DNA of 64,000 nucleotides, taken from NCBI GenBank assembly GCA_963665155.2, contig OY761986.2:682001-746000 (forward strand). Reading direction: 5' to 3'. Source of the stretch: UBA1141 sp963665155 (GTDB lineage Bacteria > Chloroflexota > Dehalococcoidia > Lucifugimonadales > UBA3495). Below are positions 17,625 through 26,985 of this stretch, piece by piece (positions within the stretch are counted from its first letter, which is position 1; the number at the start of each line of letters is the position of its first letter). The notes beneath the pieces were generated by a model, which was given only the letters and a program-made list of their open reading frames with translations, was not told the DNA's origin and ran no database searches. Both the position numbers and the translations under genes were made by a program.

Positions 17625-20067
17625 ATGATAGCCAAATCCGAACTTCTGAAGAAGATTCTAACCGCAACGATTATAGGTCTGATTGGTGCCCTAACTCTTC
17701 TGCTGGCCTTTAGTGCGCCTCCGGTGAATGGGGACCAATTGAACGGCCGCGCGGTGATCGGTACCGTAGCGGCGGTGGGGGTAGATGCTGTGACCGTGTC
17801 CACCGCCCAATTGGAACTCACCCTCAAGGTCGATCAAAATACCCGCATCTCCGCTCCTGGAAACGGGGATGCTAGCCTCGAAGATCTGGCTGGACATCAA
17901 GTTGGCCGCGTTGCGGTTCTGGCTGACCGGGAACTGATAAACGAAGACGGGACTGCCGTAGACCAAGCAACCGCGGTCAAGATAAGCATCATTCCTCCCG
18001 AAGCGACCCGACTGCACCGACGAGTGGTGATCACCGAGAAGCGTGACGAAACCGAAGGCACGGCTGTAGACGCTGACGGCAAAGTAATGGACTTGCTGCA
18101 TGTCGAAACTTCGGGTGTTGGGTCTCCTGAGATCAACGCGAGCCGGTTGGGCCTTCCCGAAGCCGGGGAAAGCGCCATTCTATTGGTGCGGCGCGGCAAT
18201 GGAGGAGACCGGGAGGATGAGGTAACCGTTGTTATCAAATCCCAGAATGTGGTCGAGCGCCTAATCCGATTGGCGCAACTATTAAAAACGGAAAACGAAG
18301 ACGCATTCCAGAGCGCCCGCATTGAGAGATTGTTGGACATCCACCGAGACGACGCCACGAAACGCCTGGAAAAAATTCTGTCGAAAGCTGAGGATAGGTT
18401 TACTAAAGTTATCGACCAAGCAGCAAAGCGGGCTGCAAAAGCCCTGGAATCCGCCCGGGAGTCTCAAGGGACCGTTAGCGGCTTGGACCAAGACCGTTCG
18501 GAGTGCGTTCAGAGTATTCTTGGCAGCTTGCCAGCAAGCATAGCGAAAATACCGCCGGGGCAGTTTGAGTGGGTAGAAGTCCAGTGCCTGAGGGAAAAGG
18601 ACGAGGAATTGGACGCTAAACTCACTTCCCCACTGCCGGGGACCACCTTAACTGAAGGAGATGAAATTACAGTCAGTTTCGAAGCGGTAGGTTTGGGTGA
18701 CAATCTCATACAGCTTCTAATAAACGGTGAGGGCCAGGCATTGGAGGCCGAAACGGACGAAAGCCAACGTTTGAGCTTCTTAGTACCGGTCGATGAGCCG
18801 ATAATGACCGTCGAGTTACGGACGATTAGCGCTGGAGAAACTGGGAAAACAATCCAGAAGGTGCTCTACGACGTCGTTAGGGACCCACCGCCAGCCTTGC
18901 GTATCACCGGCGTGGAAGCCGGAGAAGGCGTGAAGCCGGAAAGCACCATTACCCTCGGCGTCTTAGCCGCGGACAATGGTCAGATAGTTTCAATCAATTT
19001 GGCCGTCAACGGTGTTGGAGGTAGGTTCGGTGGCCGGTACACCGTTGCTTAGGGGAGTAAGGTACGCTGTGCCAGCAGGCGGGGCTTCCCTGTTAGTTGA
19101 AGCAACCGCCTCGGACAACTCGGGCAACACCACCACGGCCATACGCTCCATTAGGGTGGGTGGGAGTGGAGAGAGCAAACTCGACATAAATTCGCCAGCC
19201 CAAAGCACCATTTTGATAGCCGGTGCGGACTTGAATATTGACGTCAAAGCCGTAGATAAGGACGGTATTGTATCGGTTTTGGGGATATTGACCGCCGGAG
19301 ACACTACTTCCAGGTTGGAATTTACGCCAATCTCCCGTTCGCTTCCTGCCATTGACTGGCGCGCGGTCACCACGATCCCTTCGGGAGCGACCTTCGTAGG
19401 GGTAGAGGTGACGGCCACTGACGAGGGCGACAACACGGCTACCGAGAGCGCCGGTTGGGATGTGCAGCCTCCTCCAGACGAACCGCCGTCGGTAAGGATT
19501 ATTTCGCCTCCCGACGGATCGACCGTTTCGGAAGGAACTCCTCTGAGAATAGAAATAGAGGCGACGGACAACGGCATTATCACCGACGTGGAGATTAACT
19601 GGCCGATAAACCAACGAACCGCTACGGCTGTGTTCAGTGGAGGACGTTGGGTGACTGCGACCACGGTGCCTACCACATTTGCGGCTGGCGCGGCCAGGCC
19701 AAACGAGAATGTGCCGCCTCACGTATTCGTGGGGCCGGTTACGGTTGGCAACGACAAGGCAGGAGTTGGCACGCTTGTGACCGCCTGGATTGATGGAAAT
19801 TCAACCTCCCCGATTACCCTTGAGGCTACGGTCAGCGATGACTCTGGAAATACGTCATTTACTTCCGTAAATCTGCTGTTGGTGGGACAGCAAGTGCAGG
19901 TAGGCGAGGCAACCGTAGACGATGGGCACTACACCTTGTTCGTTAGTGCTCAACAGGGTCAAGATATTACCGGCAAAACCGTATATTTCCGGGTGGACGG
20001 AGTGCGAGTGTCGCCGACAGGGTCCTGGGACCAAGGTGAAGGTATCGAGATCCCCCTTAGACGGTAA
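17625..20067 (+). pseudogene. Large exported multi-domain protein (DUF5666-like plus Ig-like modules), frameshifted
   Basis: Two frames, 17625-19052 and 19012-20067, join near 19010 if one base is added (VNG then VLEVGSVAGTPLLRG), giving about 814 residues. Residues 8-35 are a signal/transmembrane segment. Next comes a DUF5666-like b-domain (GTVAAVGVDAVTVSTA), a charged, probably coiled-coil stretch (about 205-290), then at least four bacterial Ig-like or cadherin-like modules (INSPAQSTILIAGADLNIDV; IISPPDGSTVSEGTPLRIEI). The C-terminus has a TVYFRVDGV module found in exported proteins. Probably a cell-surface protein. The shift may be a mutation or sequencing error. Confidence 0.7.
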
Positions 20068-20315
20068 AGACGGGAAAAACGATAAAGACAGCGACAAAGT
20101 ATATTTTTACTGCTTTCAAGTACCAGCGGGTCGGTCGTGCCGGTCCGCAACGACCTAGGGCTGCCATCCGTTTTCGGCGGAGTGATCCGGACGAGAGTTC
20201 AGTGACTATGCTGAGATTACTTGCCTGTGGCGGTGGATCTGAGTTGGGGGGTTAGGTGGATGATGCTGCATCCTCAACCTCCCACACCCATTTATTAAAT
20301 CTCTTGAGCTAAATT

Positions 20316-20906
20316 CTAGTAACCGTCGATAATTTCTTGCCGACGGAAGCAGTCGACTGTATGGTCGTTGACCATGCCGGTGCCCTGCATGTGCGCGTAG
20401 CAGATGGTTGACCCGACGAATTTGAAGCCTCTTTGACGAAGGTCCTTGCTGAGAGCGTCCGACTCTGGCGATGTGGCTGGAATCTCTGCAACGTCTTTGA
20501 CTGAGTTCAGCTTGGGCCTGCCGCCGACGAAACCCCAAATGTAGGCATCGAAGCTTCCGAACTCCTTTTGCACGTCAAGAAAGCCCTTGGCGTTGCCGAT
20601 GGCGGCATGCACCTTAAGCCGGTTGCGGATAATACCCGGGTTACCCAAAAGTTCAGCTACCTTTGCGTCGTCATACTCCGCGACGATTTCCGGCTCAAAG
20701 TTGTCAAAGGCGGCCCGGTAGCTCTCCCGCTTCCGCAGCACCGTATACCAACTCAGCCCGGCTTGGGCTCCCTCCAGGATTATGAATTCAAACAGCAACC
20801 TATCATCGTGGACCGGCACACCCCATTCCCGGTCGTGATAGGCGACGTAATCCTCTTTGGTCAGGTCAACCCAGGAGCATCTGTTGAGCTGCTTTTCGGT
20901 TGGCAT
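20316..20906 (-). CDS. tag: DNA-3-methyladenine glycosylase I
   Basis: 196 residues, full length for Tag. Conserved features: CSW at residues 10-12 and YHDREWGVPVHDD (zinc Cys and His), FEFIILEGAQAGLSW, the helix-hairpin region with PGIIRNRLKV, and GFKFVGSTICYAHMQGTGMVNDHTVDC with the second His/Cys zinc pair. It excises 3-methyladenine from alkylated DNA as the first step of base excision repair. It stands alone. Confidence 0.95.
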   Translation of the reverse strand: MPTEKQLNRCSWVDLTKEDYVAYHDREWGVPVHDDRLLFEFIILEGAQAGLSWYTVLRKRESYRAAFDNFEPEIVAEYDDAKVAELLGNPGIIRNRLKVHAAIGNAKGFLDVQKEFGSFDAYIWGFVGGRPKLNSVKDVAEIPATSPESDALSKDLRQRGFKFVGSTICYAHMQGTGMVNDHTVDCFRRQEIIDGY

Positions 20907-21089
20907 AAGCTAGCTTAGCTATTCCTAAAAATGATTCGACAAACTCACCGGGAACGGGCCTAATGCCCAGATCAACGGCAGTGCATAGCGGTTTTGGTTG
21001 CCTGATTTGATTCCGTTCGTCCTGAGCCCGTCTAAGGATTCTTTAAGCGGGGCACCAGATATTGATACGAACTATATTTGAAATCGGCG

Positions 21090-22175
21090 TTAGTCAAAAG
21101 TGATGACGCTACGGGCTATGTGGCCCTGCTTCATGTCTTCGAAGGCGTCGTTAATCTGGTCCAGCTTGAGTCTCTGGGAAACCAACTCATCCAGCTTCAA
21201 TCGGCCTTGCCGATAGAACTCGATATATCGTGGCATGTCAGTGCGGAAGTGATTGGACCCCATGGTGCTCCCTTGAATCCTTCGCTCCCGCCGCAGGAAC
21301 GTTCCGGCATCCAACTCGATCTTGGTGCCGTCGGGAATCAACCCGATTACCGTGGCGGTTCCGCCCGCCCGCAGCATCTCGAAGCACTGCTCGGCGGTTT
21401 CCTTGGTACCGATGGCTTCGAATGAGTACTGCACTCCGCCACCCGTAAGAGCTAGAACCTTTTCCACAACATCGCCGCCGGAAGCGTCAATCACGTCGGT
21501 GGCGCCCATCTCCAGGGCCATTCCCAACTTGGTTTCCACCGTGTCGATGGCAATGATCCGCAGCGCACCGCCTAGAGCGGCTCCCTGAATGGCGCTGAGT
21601 CCTACGCCACCGCAGCCGATGACGGCTACCGTGCTCCCCGGCTCAACCCTGGCGGTATTAAGCGCCGCTCCCAAGCCGGTGGTGACGCCGCAACCGATGA
21701 GGGCCAAAACCTCGAATGGTACATCTTCCCTCACCTTCACCACAGCATTCTCGTGAACCAACATTTGCTCGGCGAAAGAGGAAAGGTTTATGAACTGGTT
21801 TATGGTCTCGCTGCCTTGGCTCAACCGGGGCGGCTCCCCGGCTTGGCGGACGACATCCTCTTTTGCGCACAGGACCATGCGACCGCTCAAACAGAATTCG
21901 CAGTGCCCGCAAAAGACCGACAGGAATGTGATGACATGGTCTCCCGGCTTTACATAAGATACCTGCTCACCCACCGCCATTACCGTGCCCGCCGCTTCAT
22001 GGCCCAGGATGGTTGGCGTGGGGGTGACGTAGGTGCCTTCCAAAAAGTGAAGGTCGCTCCGGCAGACGCCCGTCGCCCTGGTTTTAATCAGGACCTCCCG
22101 AGGGCCGGGAACGTCTATGTGAACATCTTCTATCTGAAGCGGGGTATCAACATTGCGGAGAACGGCGGCTTTCAT
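21090..22175 (-). CDS. Zinc-dependent alcohol dehydrogenase (MDR superfamily)
   Basis: 361 residues. Catalytic zinc ligands sit in GVCRSDLH and GHEAAG; four structural Cys lie in CGHCEFCLSGRMVLC. The nucleotide-binding motif is VIGCGGVGLSAIQGA. Its resemblance is to the class III / NDMA-type alcohol dehydrogenase branch with a TTGLGAALNTA motif. It oxidises alcohols or formaldehyde adducts with NAD(P). AGAGGTAG precedes the ATG. The divergent spacing from its neighbours suggests a single-gene unit. Confidence 0.9.
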   Translation of the reverse strand: MKAAVLRNVDTPLQIEDVHIDVPGPREVLIKTRATGVCRSDLHFLEGTYVTPTPTILGHEAAGTVMAVGEQVSYVKPGDHVITFLSVFCGHCEFCLSGRMVLCAKEDVVRQAGEPPRLSQGSETINQFINLSSFAEQMLVHENAVVKVREDVPFEVLALIGCGVTTGLGAALNTARVEPGSTVAVIGCGGVGLSAIQGAALGGALRIIAIDTVETKLGMALEMGATDVIDASGGDVVEKVLALTGGGVQYSFEAIGTKETAEQCFEMLRAGGTATVIGLIPDGTKIELDAGTFLRRERRIQGSTMGSNHFRTDMPRYIEFYRQGRLKLDELVSQRLKLDQINDAFEDMKQGHIARSVITFD

Positions 22176-22434
22176 TTTCTACCTCTAACTTCGGTATAGG
22201 CTAGCGTATCTGCGAAAGGATACATTTACACAACGAGTGTGCTGAAATCGGTTTAGAATCAGGCCTGTTGCGAAACCTCTTTTAGCAACAGGGAACAATC
22301 GTTAATTGGCTAATGTTAGTTGAGGAGCACATTTCAGGATACAAACAGCCCTCGTGCTTTCGCCCTCGGCTAATGCTGTCCGCGGGCCGGAAGCTATTGG
22401 CAGAACATCTTCTCTGCCTGTCGTTACGCCCTTC

Positions 22435-23187
22435 TTATTGGGCCGTGGCTCCGCCGTCGATAACCAACTCACTACCCGTCATGAATGACGCCTCGTCCGA
22501 AGCCAGAAACAGAACTCCGTAGGCGACTTCGTCGGGATGGGCGGTCCGCCCTAACGGTGATCGTTCATCGGCTTGACGTTGTAGCTCGGGGTTGGTCAAC
22601 CGCTCGCCTGCCATTGGCGTGTCTATGGGACCAGGGTGCACCGAGTTCACCCTGATGCCTTCCCGGGCATACTGGACCGCAGCGGCCTTGGTGAAAATTC
22701 GGACAGCGCCTTTGGACGCGTTGTAAACGGGCTGGATGTAGCTCTGGCCCACAATGCCCGACATTGAGGAGATATTCACGATGGAGCCGCCGCCAGCTTT
22801 CCGCATCTCCGGAATCGCCGCCTTGGTGCCCAGAAATACCCCCTTTGCGTTCACGTCCATGACTCTATCCCAGTCCTCGGAACTGGTGTCTTCAAGCACG
22901 CCCCGTAAGGCTATTCCGGCATTGTTGACGAGAATGTCGAGTTTGCCGAAGCGGGTCACGGCAGTCTCCACAGCCTGTTGCCACTGGTCTTCTTGGGTCA
23001 CGTCCAAGAGGACGAAGACACACTCGCCGCCGATTTCATTGATCTCGGCCTCCACCTGACGTCCTTCGGCTTCCAACACGTCGCCTATTACGACTTTGGC
23101 GCCCTCTCTGGCAAACATCCGCGCCTCGGCGGCTCCCATCCCTCTGGCTCCACCGCTAATCAGAGCCACTTTATTTTCCAATCGCAT
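22435..23187 (-). CDS. SDR family oxidoreductase (glucose 1-dehydrogenase / 3-oxoacyl reductase type)
   Basis: 250 residues, classical SDR. SGGARGMGAAEA gives the TGxxxGxG dinucleotide site, NNAG is present, and the catalytic set is Ser (NISSM), Tyr and Lys (YNASKGA). The C-terminal PLGRTAHPDEVAYGVLFLASD and GSELVIDGG are typical. A strong AGGAGG site lies before the ATG. NAD(P)-dependent oxidation of an alcohol or sugar is expected; substrate unknown. An 8-bp hairpin at 22264-22292, about 140 bp past the stop, is the only terminator-like signal. Confidence 0.9.
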   Translation of the reverse strand: MRLENKVALISGGARGMGAAEARMFAREGAKVVIGDVLEAEGRQVEAEINEIGGECVFVLLDVTQEDQWQQAVETAVTRFGKLDILVNNAGIALRGVLEDTSSEDWDRVMDVNAKGVFLGTKAAIPEMRKAGGGSIVNISSMSGIVGQSYIQPVYNASKGAVRIFTKAAAVQYAREGIRVNSVHPGPIDTPMAGERLTNPELQRQADERSPLGRTAHPDEVAYGVLFLASDEASFMTGSELVIDGGATAQ

Positions 23188-24368
23188 GCGTTCCTCCTGT
23201 ACGGGCGGCTAACGCCCGCAACATTATCAATCAGGTCTAATTATCCAGAATTAGGCCAAACCGTCAATGGCCGTCTGGCCCCTTTGGGTTTTTTGTCCAG
23301 CATGGCCAACCGGCTTACCGAGTGAACAAGGCTCCCGCAATAGAAACCAAGGAACCGAAATCGTCGTCGGCGGGACATTGGTCGTAGTCCAGCAATTGCC
23401 CGGTGGATCCCTCCAACAATGTGACCATGTGGTGAATCGGCGCCAGACCGCAGATTCGGGTGGGGTCTCCGTTTTCCAAGATGAGCCTTGTCAATGAGTC
23501 GCTGCTGCCCGAACATGCGGTTTCCAGCCACTGCCGGTCCGTCGCTTGCACCCTGGCTTTGCCTTCTTCGTCGATGGGAGCACTGTCTCCGAACGCCGGG
23601 CCTATGTGGCTCACGTCGGCGGCGGCAACCACCAAGACTCGGGGTTCATAGGCCAGTTCGGCCAACAGCGCCAGGGCATCCCATAAGGGCCGATAATCCA
23701 CGTCGGAATCTTCGCCGACGGTGGAGGCAAGGGCCGCTTCGTGATGTCCGCAAAGGATTGGCAGCACGCGCTTGGGTGTTTCCCCGGCCATGTAGTGCAG
23801 CCATACGGAGGCCAACTCTATGGAGTGCTCTCCAATATGATTCGCTTCTTCGCTGTAGGCCCTTTCCGGACCCAGGATGTCCGTCAGTCTGTCCACAAGT
23901 TCCACATCGGTGGGTAGGACTCCCCAGGGTGTGGCGTAGCTCTGTTTGGTAAGAGTTAACGTCCCAGAAGCGCCGTTGTGGTCGGTGCCCAATAGGATTA
24001 CCAAGTCGGCTTCTTCCACCGCTTTTCGCGCTGGTTGCCAGATACGCGCGTAGGTTTTCCAACCTCTGGAGTAATCAATGTGAGGACTGATTATTCCCAC
24101 TACTCCTGCAATGTCCGGTGGATCGCCCGGGGAATTCTCATCCTGCGCTTCCCGGCAAAACTGGTCGAAGGTTCGGCGCAACTCCGCAGGGTCGTCGGAA
24201 TATCCACCCGGCGCCAATGCCGGAGTCCGGAATGGGCCGGAACGGTATTTCTCCAGTGCCTGCTGCCTGGAGGCGAAAAACCTTTGGTTCTCGTGACCTT
24301 ACCCCCGAAAACAGAAACAGTGGCAAAGAGAGTCCTCCGGGTAAAATAGGACATAGTAAGGAGGGCTC

Positions 24369-24635
24369 ATGGCACGGAAGAGGTACACAGAGGAGCAGAT
24401 CATAGGGGTCCTGAACGAGGCAGAGGCAGGGGCCAAGACAGGGGAGCTGTGCCGCAGGCACGGCATGAGCGAAGGCACCTTCTACAAGTGGAAAGCCAAG
24501 TACGCCGGGCTGACGTTGAACGAGTTGAAGAGGCTAAGGTCCGTTGAGGAAGAGAACCGGCGCCTGAAGCAGATTGTGGCCCAGCAGGCGTTGGACAACT
24601 GGTCTCTGAAGGAGTTGCTGGCAAAAAACTTCTGA
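24369..24635 (+). CDS. IS3-family OrfA (helix-turn-helix)
   Basis: 88 residues. RYTEEQIIGVLNEAEAG, the helix-turn-helix CRRHGMSEGTFYKWKAKY and a leucine-zipper-like tail LKRLRSVEEENRRLKQIVA are typical of HTH_Tnp_1 OrfA proteins that bind the IS ends. An AAGGAGGG site lies before the ATG. It ends just past the frameshift site, so it is made both alone and as the front of the OrfAB transposase. Confidence 0.93.
   Translation: MARKRYTEEQIIGVLNEAEAGAKTGELCRRHGMSEGTFYKWKAKYAGLTLNELKRLRSVEEENRRLKQIVAQQALDNWSLKELLAKNF
24623..24629 (+). promoter_or_regulatory. Programmed -1 frameshift heptamer A AAA AAC
   Basis: The heptamer AAAAAAC is in the proper phase (A AAA AAC) relative to orfA and lies two codons before the orfA stop. 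A -1 slip continues as KKLLKPKVRKMAAAY, straight into OrfB. This is the standard IS3 mechanism for making OrfAB. The same site is in copy 2. Confidence 0.85.
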
Positions 24636-24643
24636 AGCCCAAG

Positions 24644-25459
24644 GTGAGGAAGATGGCAGCGGCATATGCCATAGAGAGTCTTGGGCTGAGTGAGAGGAGG
24701 GCCTGTCTGCTTACTGGTATCTCACCCTCGGTCTATCGGTACAAGTCGAAGCAGGGTGATGATGCTGTCCTGCGTCGCAGAATGCGTGAGCTGGCATGGG
24801 AGAGGAAGCGCTTTGGCAGTCCCAGGTTGCACATCATGCTGAAGAGAGAAGGCCTGGTGATCAATCACAAGCGTACAGAGCGCATCTACAGTGAAGAGGG
24901 GCTTGCGCTCAGGAAGAAGAGGAGGCGCAAAGGGGCGGCAGGGGTCCGGGAGACCATTCCATCTCCTGTACGTCCTAATCAGAGGTGGTCCATGGACTTT
25001 GTCTCTGATAGCACTGTGACCGGTCGGCGCTTCCGGGCATTGGCCATAGTGGACGACTATTCACGGGAGTGCCCAGCCATCGAGGTAGATACCTCTCTGG
25101 GAGGCGCCAGAGTGGTGGGAGTCCTGGAGAGACTGGAAGAGACACGGGGACTACCTGAGGTGATCACTGTGGACAACGGCCCGGAGTTCGCAAGCAAGGC
25201 CATGGATGAGTGGGCCTATCGGAGGGGCATCAAGTTAAGCTTTATACGTCCTGGCAAGCCGGTAGAGAACGCCTTTGCTGAGAGCTTCAACGGCCGACTA
25301 CGCGACGAATGCTTGAACATCAACTGGTTCATGAGTGTAAGGCATGCCAGGGAGATCATAGAGAACTGGCGGCAGGACTACAACGAGGTCAGGCCCCACA
25401 GTTCCCTGAAGGGTAAAACGCCCAAAGAGTTTGCTGGCTCTATGGCTGGACTCTACTAG
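24644..25459 (+). CDS. IS3-family OrfB (DDE integrase domain)
   Basis: 271 residues with the retroviral-integrase-type core: first Asp in SMDFVSD, second Asp in ITVDNGPEF, and Glu in NAFAESFNGRLRDECL. An HTH_21-type region RKRFGSPRLHIMLKREG lies upstream. Intact in this copy, so this IS could still be active if OrfAB is made by frameshifting. Confidence 0.95.
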   Translation: MRKMAAAYAIESLGLSERRACLLTGISPSVYRYKSKQGDDAVLRRRMRELAWERKRFGSPRLHIMLKREGLVINHKRTERIYSEEGLALRKKRRRKGAAGVRETIPSPVRPNQRWSMDFVSDSTVTGRRFRALAIVDDYSRECPAIEVDTSLGGARVVGVLERLEETRGLPEVITVDNGPEFASKAMDEWAYRRGIKLSFIRPGKPVENAFAESFNGRLRDECLNINWFMSVRHAREIIENWRQDYNEVRPHSSLKGKTPKEFAGSMAGLY

Positions 25460-25770
25460 CCAATGATACTAACTTCGGGGTAAGGTCACTCCAGCAACAG
25501 TGCATCGTCCAGAGCCTGGACAAACGACACCACCTGGGTGGGTGGGACCGGGACGCCGGTGCGCAACAAAAAGCCGGCGGCTATTTCTTCGATGTCTCTT
25601 AAGCCGTCAAGGAGGGCTAAGAATGGGGCCAAAGGCCGGGGCACCACCAATGAGTTTTCGGTCATCCGCAGAGGGTCCTGGAGGACCAGAACATCCTTGC
25701 CTTCGTATTGAGTCCACCTTAGGTTTAGAAGACGCAGTTTAGGATACTCGGGCATTGGCTTATCCTTCAC

Positions 25771-26123
25771 TCACAGAAGTACTTATGGGGACTGGGGTTT
25801 GCTCGGGGCAAAGATAACCCGGTCTTGCGTTAGGCCGTTTACTCAAACTATAGATAGTTTATAGATGGAAAGTTAATAGAAAGTTATCATAACACTGGTC
25901 ATTCAACAGCCCCGGTTGTGGTCTGGGCTGTCTATTAGTAGAATTGCGTGGCCAAAGCCCTCGATTGGTTTACAGGTCTGTTTTACTTACAGACCTTGAC
26001 TCTATTTGAAGGGACTCGACTGCCATTGTACAGATTACGTAATTAAGACAGTGGTTTCCAGGCCCATATAGAAATTAGTCAACAGGAATTATTTTCATTT
26101 TAGAGCCGGGGAGGTTTCAAGCC
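25771..26123. other. Intergenic region, AT-rich
   Basis: About 350 bp between the divergent MEMO and SDR genes. It is visibly AT-rich around 25840-25900 with short direct repeats of ATAGATAG/TATAGATG type. It should contain promoters for both genes; no RNA gene or ORF was supported. Confidence 0.45.
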
Positions 26124-26966
26124 ATGGAAAACAAACCACTACAAGGGAAAATCGCCTTGGTGACGGGGGCTGGAAGCCCCATCGGCCTGGGCCGCCACAT
26201 GACCTTGGCTTTGGTCCGGGCTGGCGCTAGGGTGGCCATGTTGGACATCAACGACGATTGGCTTGAAAAGACATCCAGCGACATGCGGGAGGTGGGCGGA
26301 GACGACAGCGTCTTTACCATGGTCTCGGATGTGTCGGAACCCGAGGCGGCTGAAGATGCGGTGCGCCGGACCATATCCGAATTGGGCGGCCTGCATATCC
26401 TGGTCAATAACGCAGGCATCAGCGCCGGGTATTTGGGGGCTCGCCGCATGAATTTTTGGGACATTACCCCCGAAGCATGGAACAAAGTTTTGTCGGTGAA
26501 TCTCAACGGCGCGTTTTACATGGCGCGAGCAGCCGTGGGGACCATGTTGGGCCAGAAATGGGGGCGGATAATCGGCGTGACAACCAGCATGGACACTATG
26601 TACCGCGAAGGGATGAGCCCTTACGGACCGTCTAAAGCGGGGCATGAGGCCCTAATTGCTTTAATGAGCCGGGAGTTGGAAGGCTCGGGGGTCACCGCCA
26701 ACGTCCTGGTGCCCGGCGGCGCTTCCGACACCAACATTCTCCCACCGGATACTCCCTATGATCGGGCGGCCCTGATCCGGCCGGATGTGATGCAAAACCC
26801 AGTGGTTTGGCTAGCCTCCGAAGAGTCCAAAGCTATAAATGGCCGTCGGTTCATCGCCCGCGACTGGGATGAATCGTTACCCATTGATGAACGGCTGGAA
26901 AAAGCTGGAGCGCCCGCCGCTTGGCCTCAGTTAGGCCGACAATCCGTCGCTCCGGGACGACAGTAA
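26124..26966 (+). CDS. SDR family oxidoreductase
   Basis: 280 residues. VTGAGSPIGLGRHM is a variant of the TGxxxGxG nucleotide loop; NNAG follows, with the catalytic Tyr/Lys in YGPSKAG and a Ser in TTSMD. The long C-terminal part after FIARDWD suggests a divergent subgroup. GGGGAGG precedes the ATG. NAD(P)-dependent dehydrogenase or reductase of unknown substrate. Convergent with the decayed D-aminoacylase gene. Confidence 0.85.
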   Translation: MENKPLQGKIALVTGAGSPIGLGRHMTLALVRAGARVAMLDINDDWLEKTSSDMREVGGDDSVFTMVSDVSEPEAAEDAVRRTISELGGLHILVNNAGISAGYLGARRMNFWDITPEAWNKVLSVNLNGAFYMARAAVGTMLGQKWGRIIGVTTSMDTMYREGMSPYGPSKAGHEALIALMSRELEGSGVTANVLVPGGASDTNILPPDTPYDRAALIRPDVMQNPVVWLASEESKAINGRRFIARDWDESLPIDERLEKAGAPAAWPQLGRQSVAPGRQ

Positions 26967-26985
26967 GGTCACTACCAAAGCGACG

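Larger units (their letters stand above)
24294..25488 (+). mobile_element. IS3-family element, copy 1
   Basis: 1195 bp with terminal inverted repeats TGACCTTACCCC(C)GAA. Flanks in the host gene are GGAG/CGAG (minus strand), a 4-bp target duplication with one mismatch. It carries orfA and orfB with an A6C slippery site between them. A second 1195-bp copy lies at 47755-48949; the two OrfB proteins differ at two residues (Glu/Gly and Pro/Ser). Confidence 0.93.
23315..25770 (-). pseudogene. MEMO1-family (AmmeMemoRadiSam B) gene split by an IS3-family element
   Basis: N-terminal piece 25770-25489 (94 codons, ends DDALLLE) and C-terminal piece 24289-23315 (starts NQRFFASRQQAL) join in frame when the IS and one 4-bp duplication are removed, giving about 418 residues. 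The C-terminal part has the MEMO histidines in ISPHIDYSRG, GTDHNG, GEHSIEL and LCGHHE. The N-terminal ~94 residues form the extra domain of longer bacterial members. In bacteria this family is linked to AMMECR1 and radical-SAM partners, none of which lies nearby. The gene is inactivated. Confidence 0.88.
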
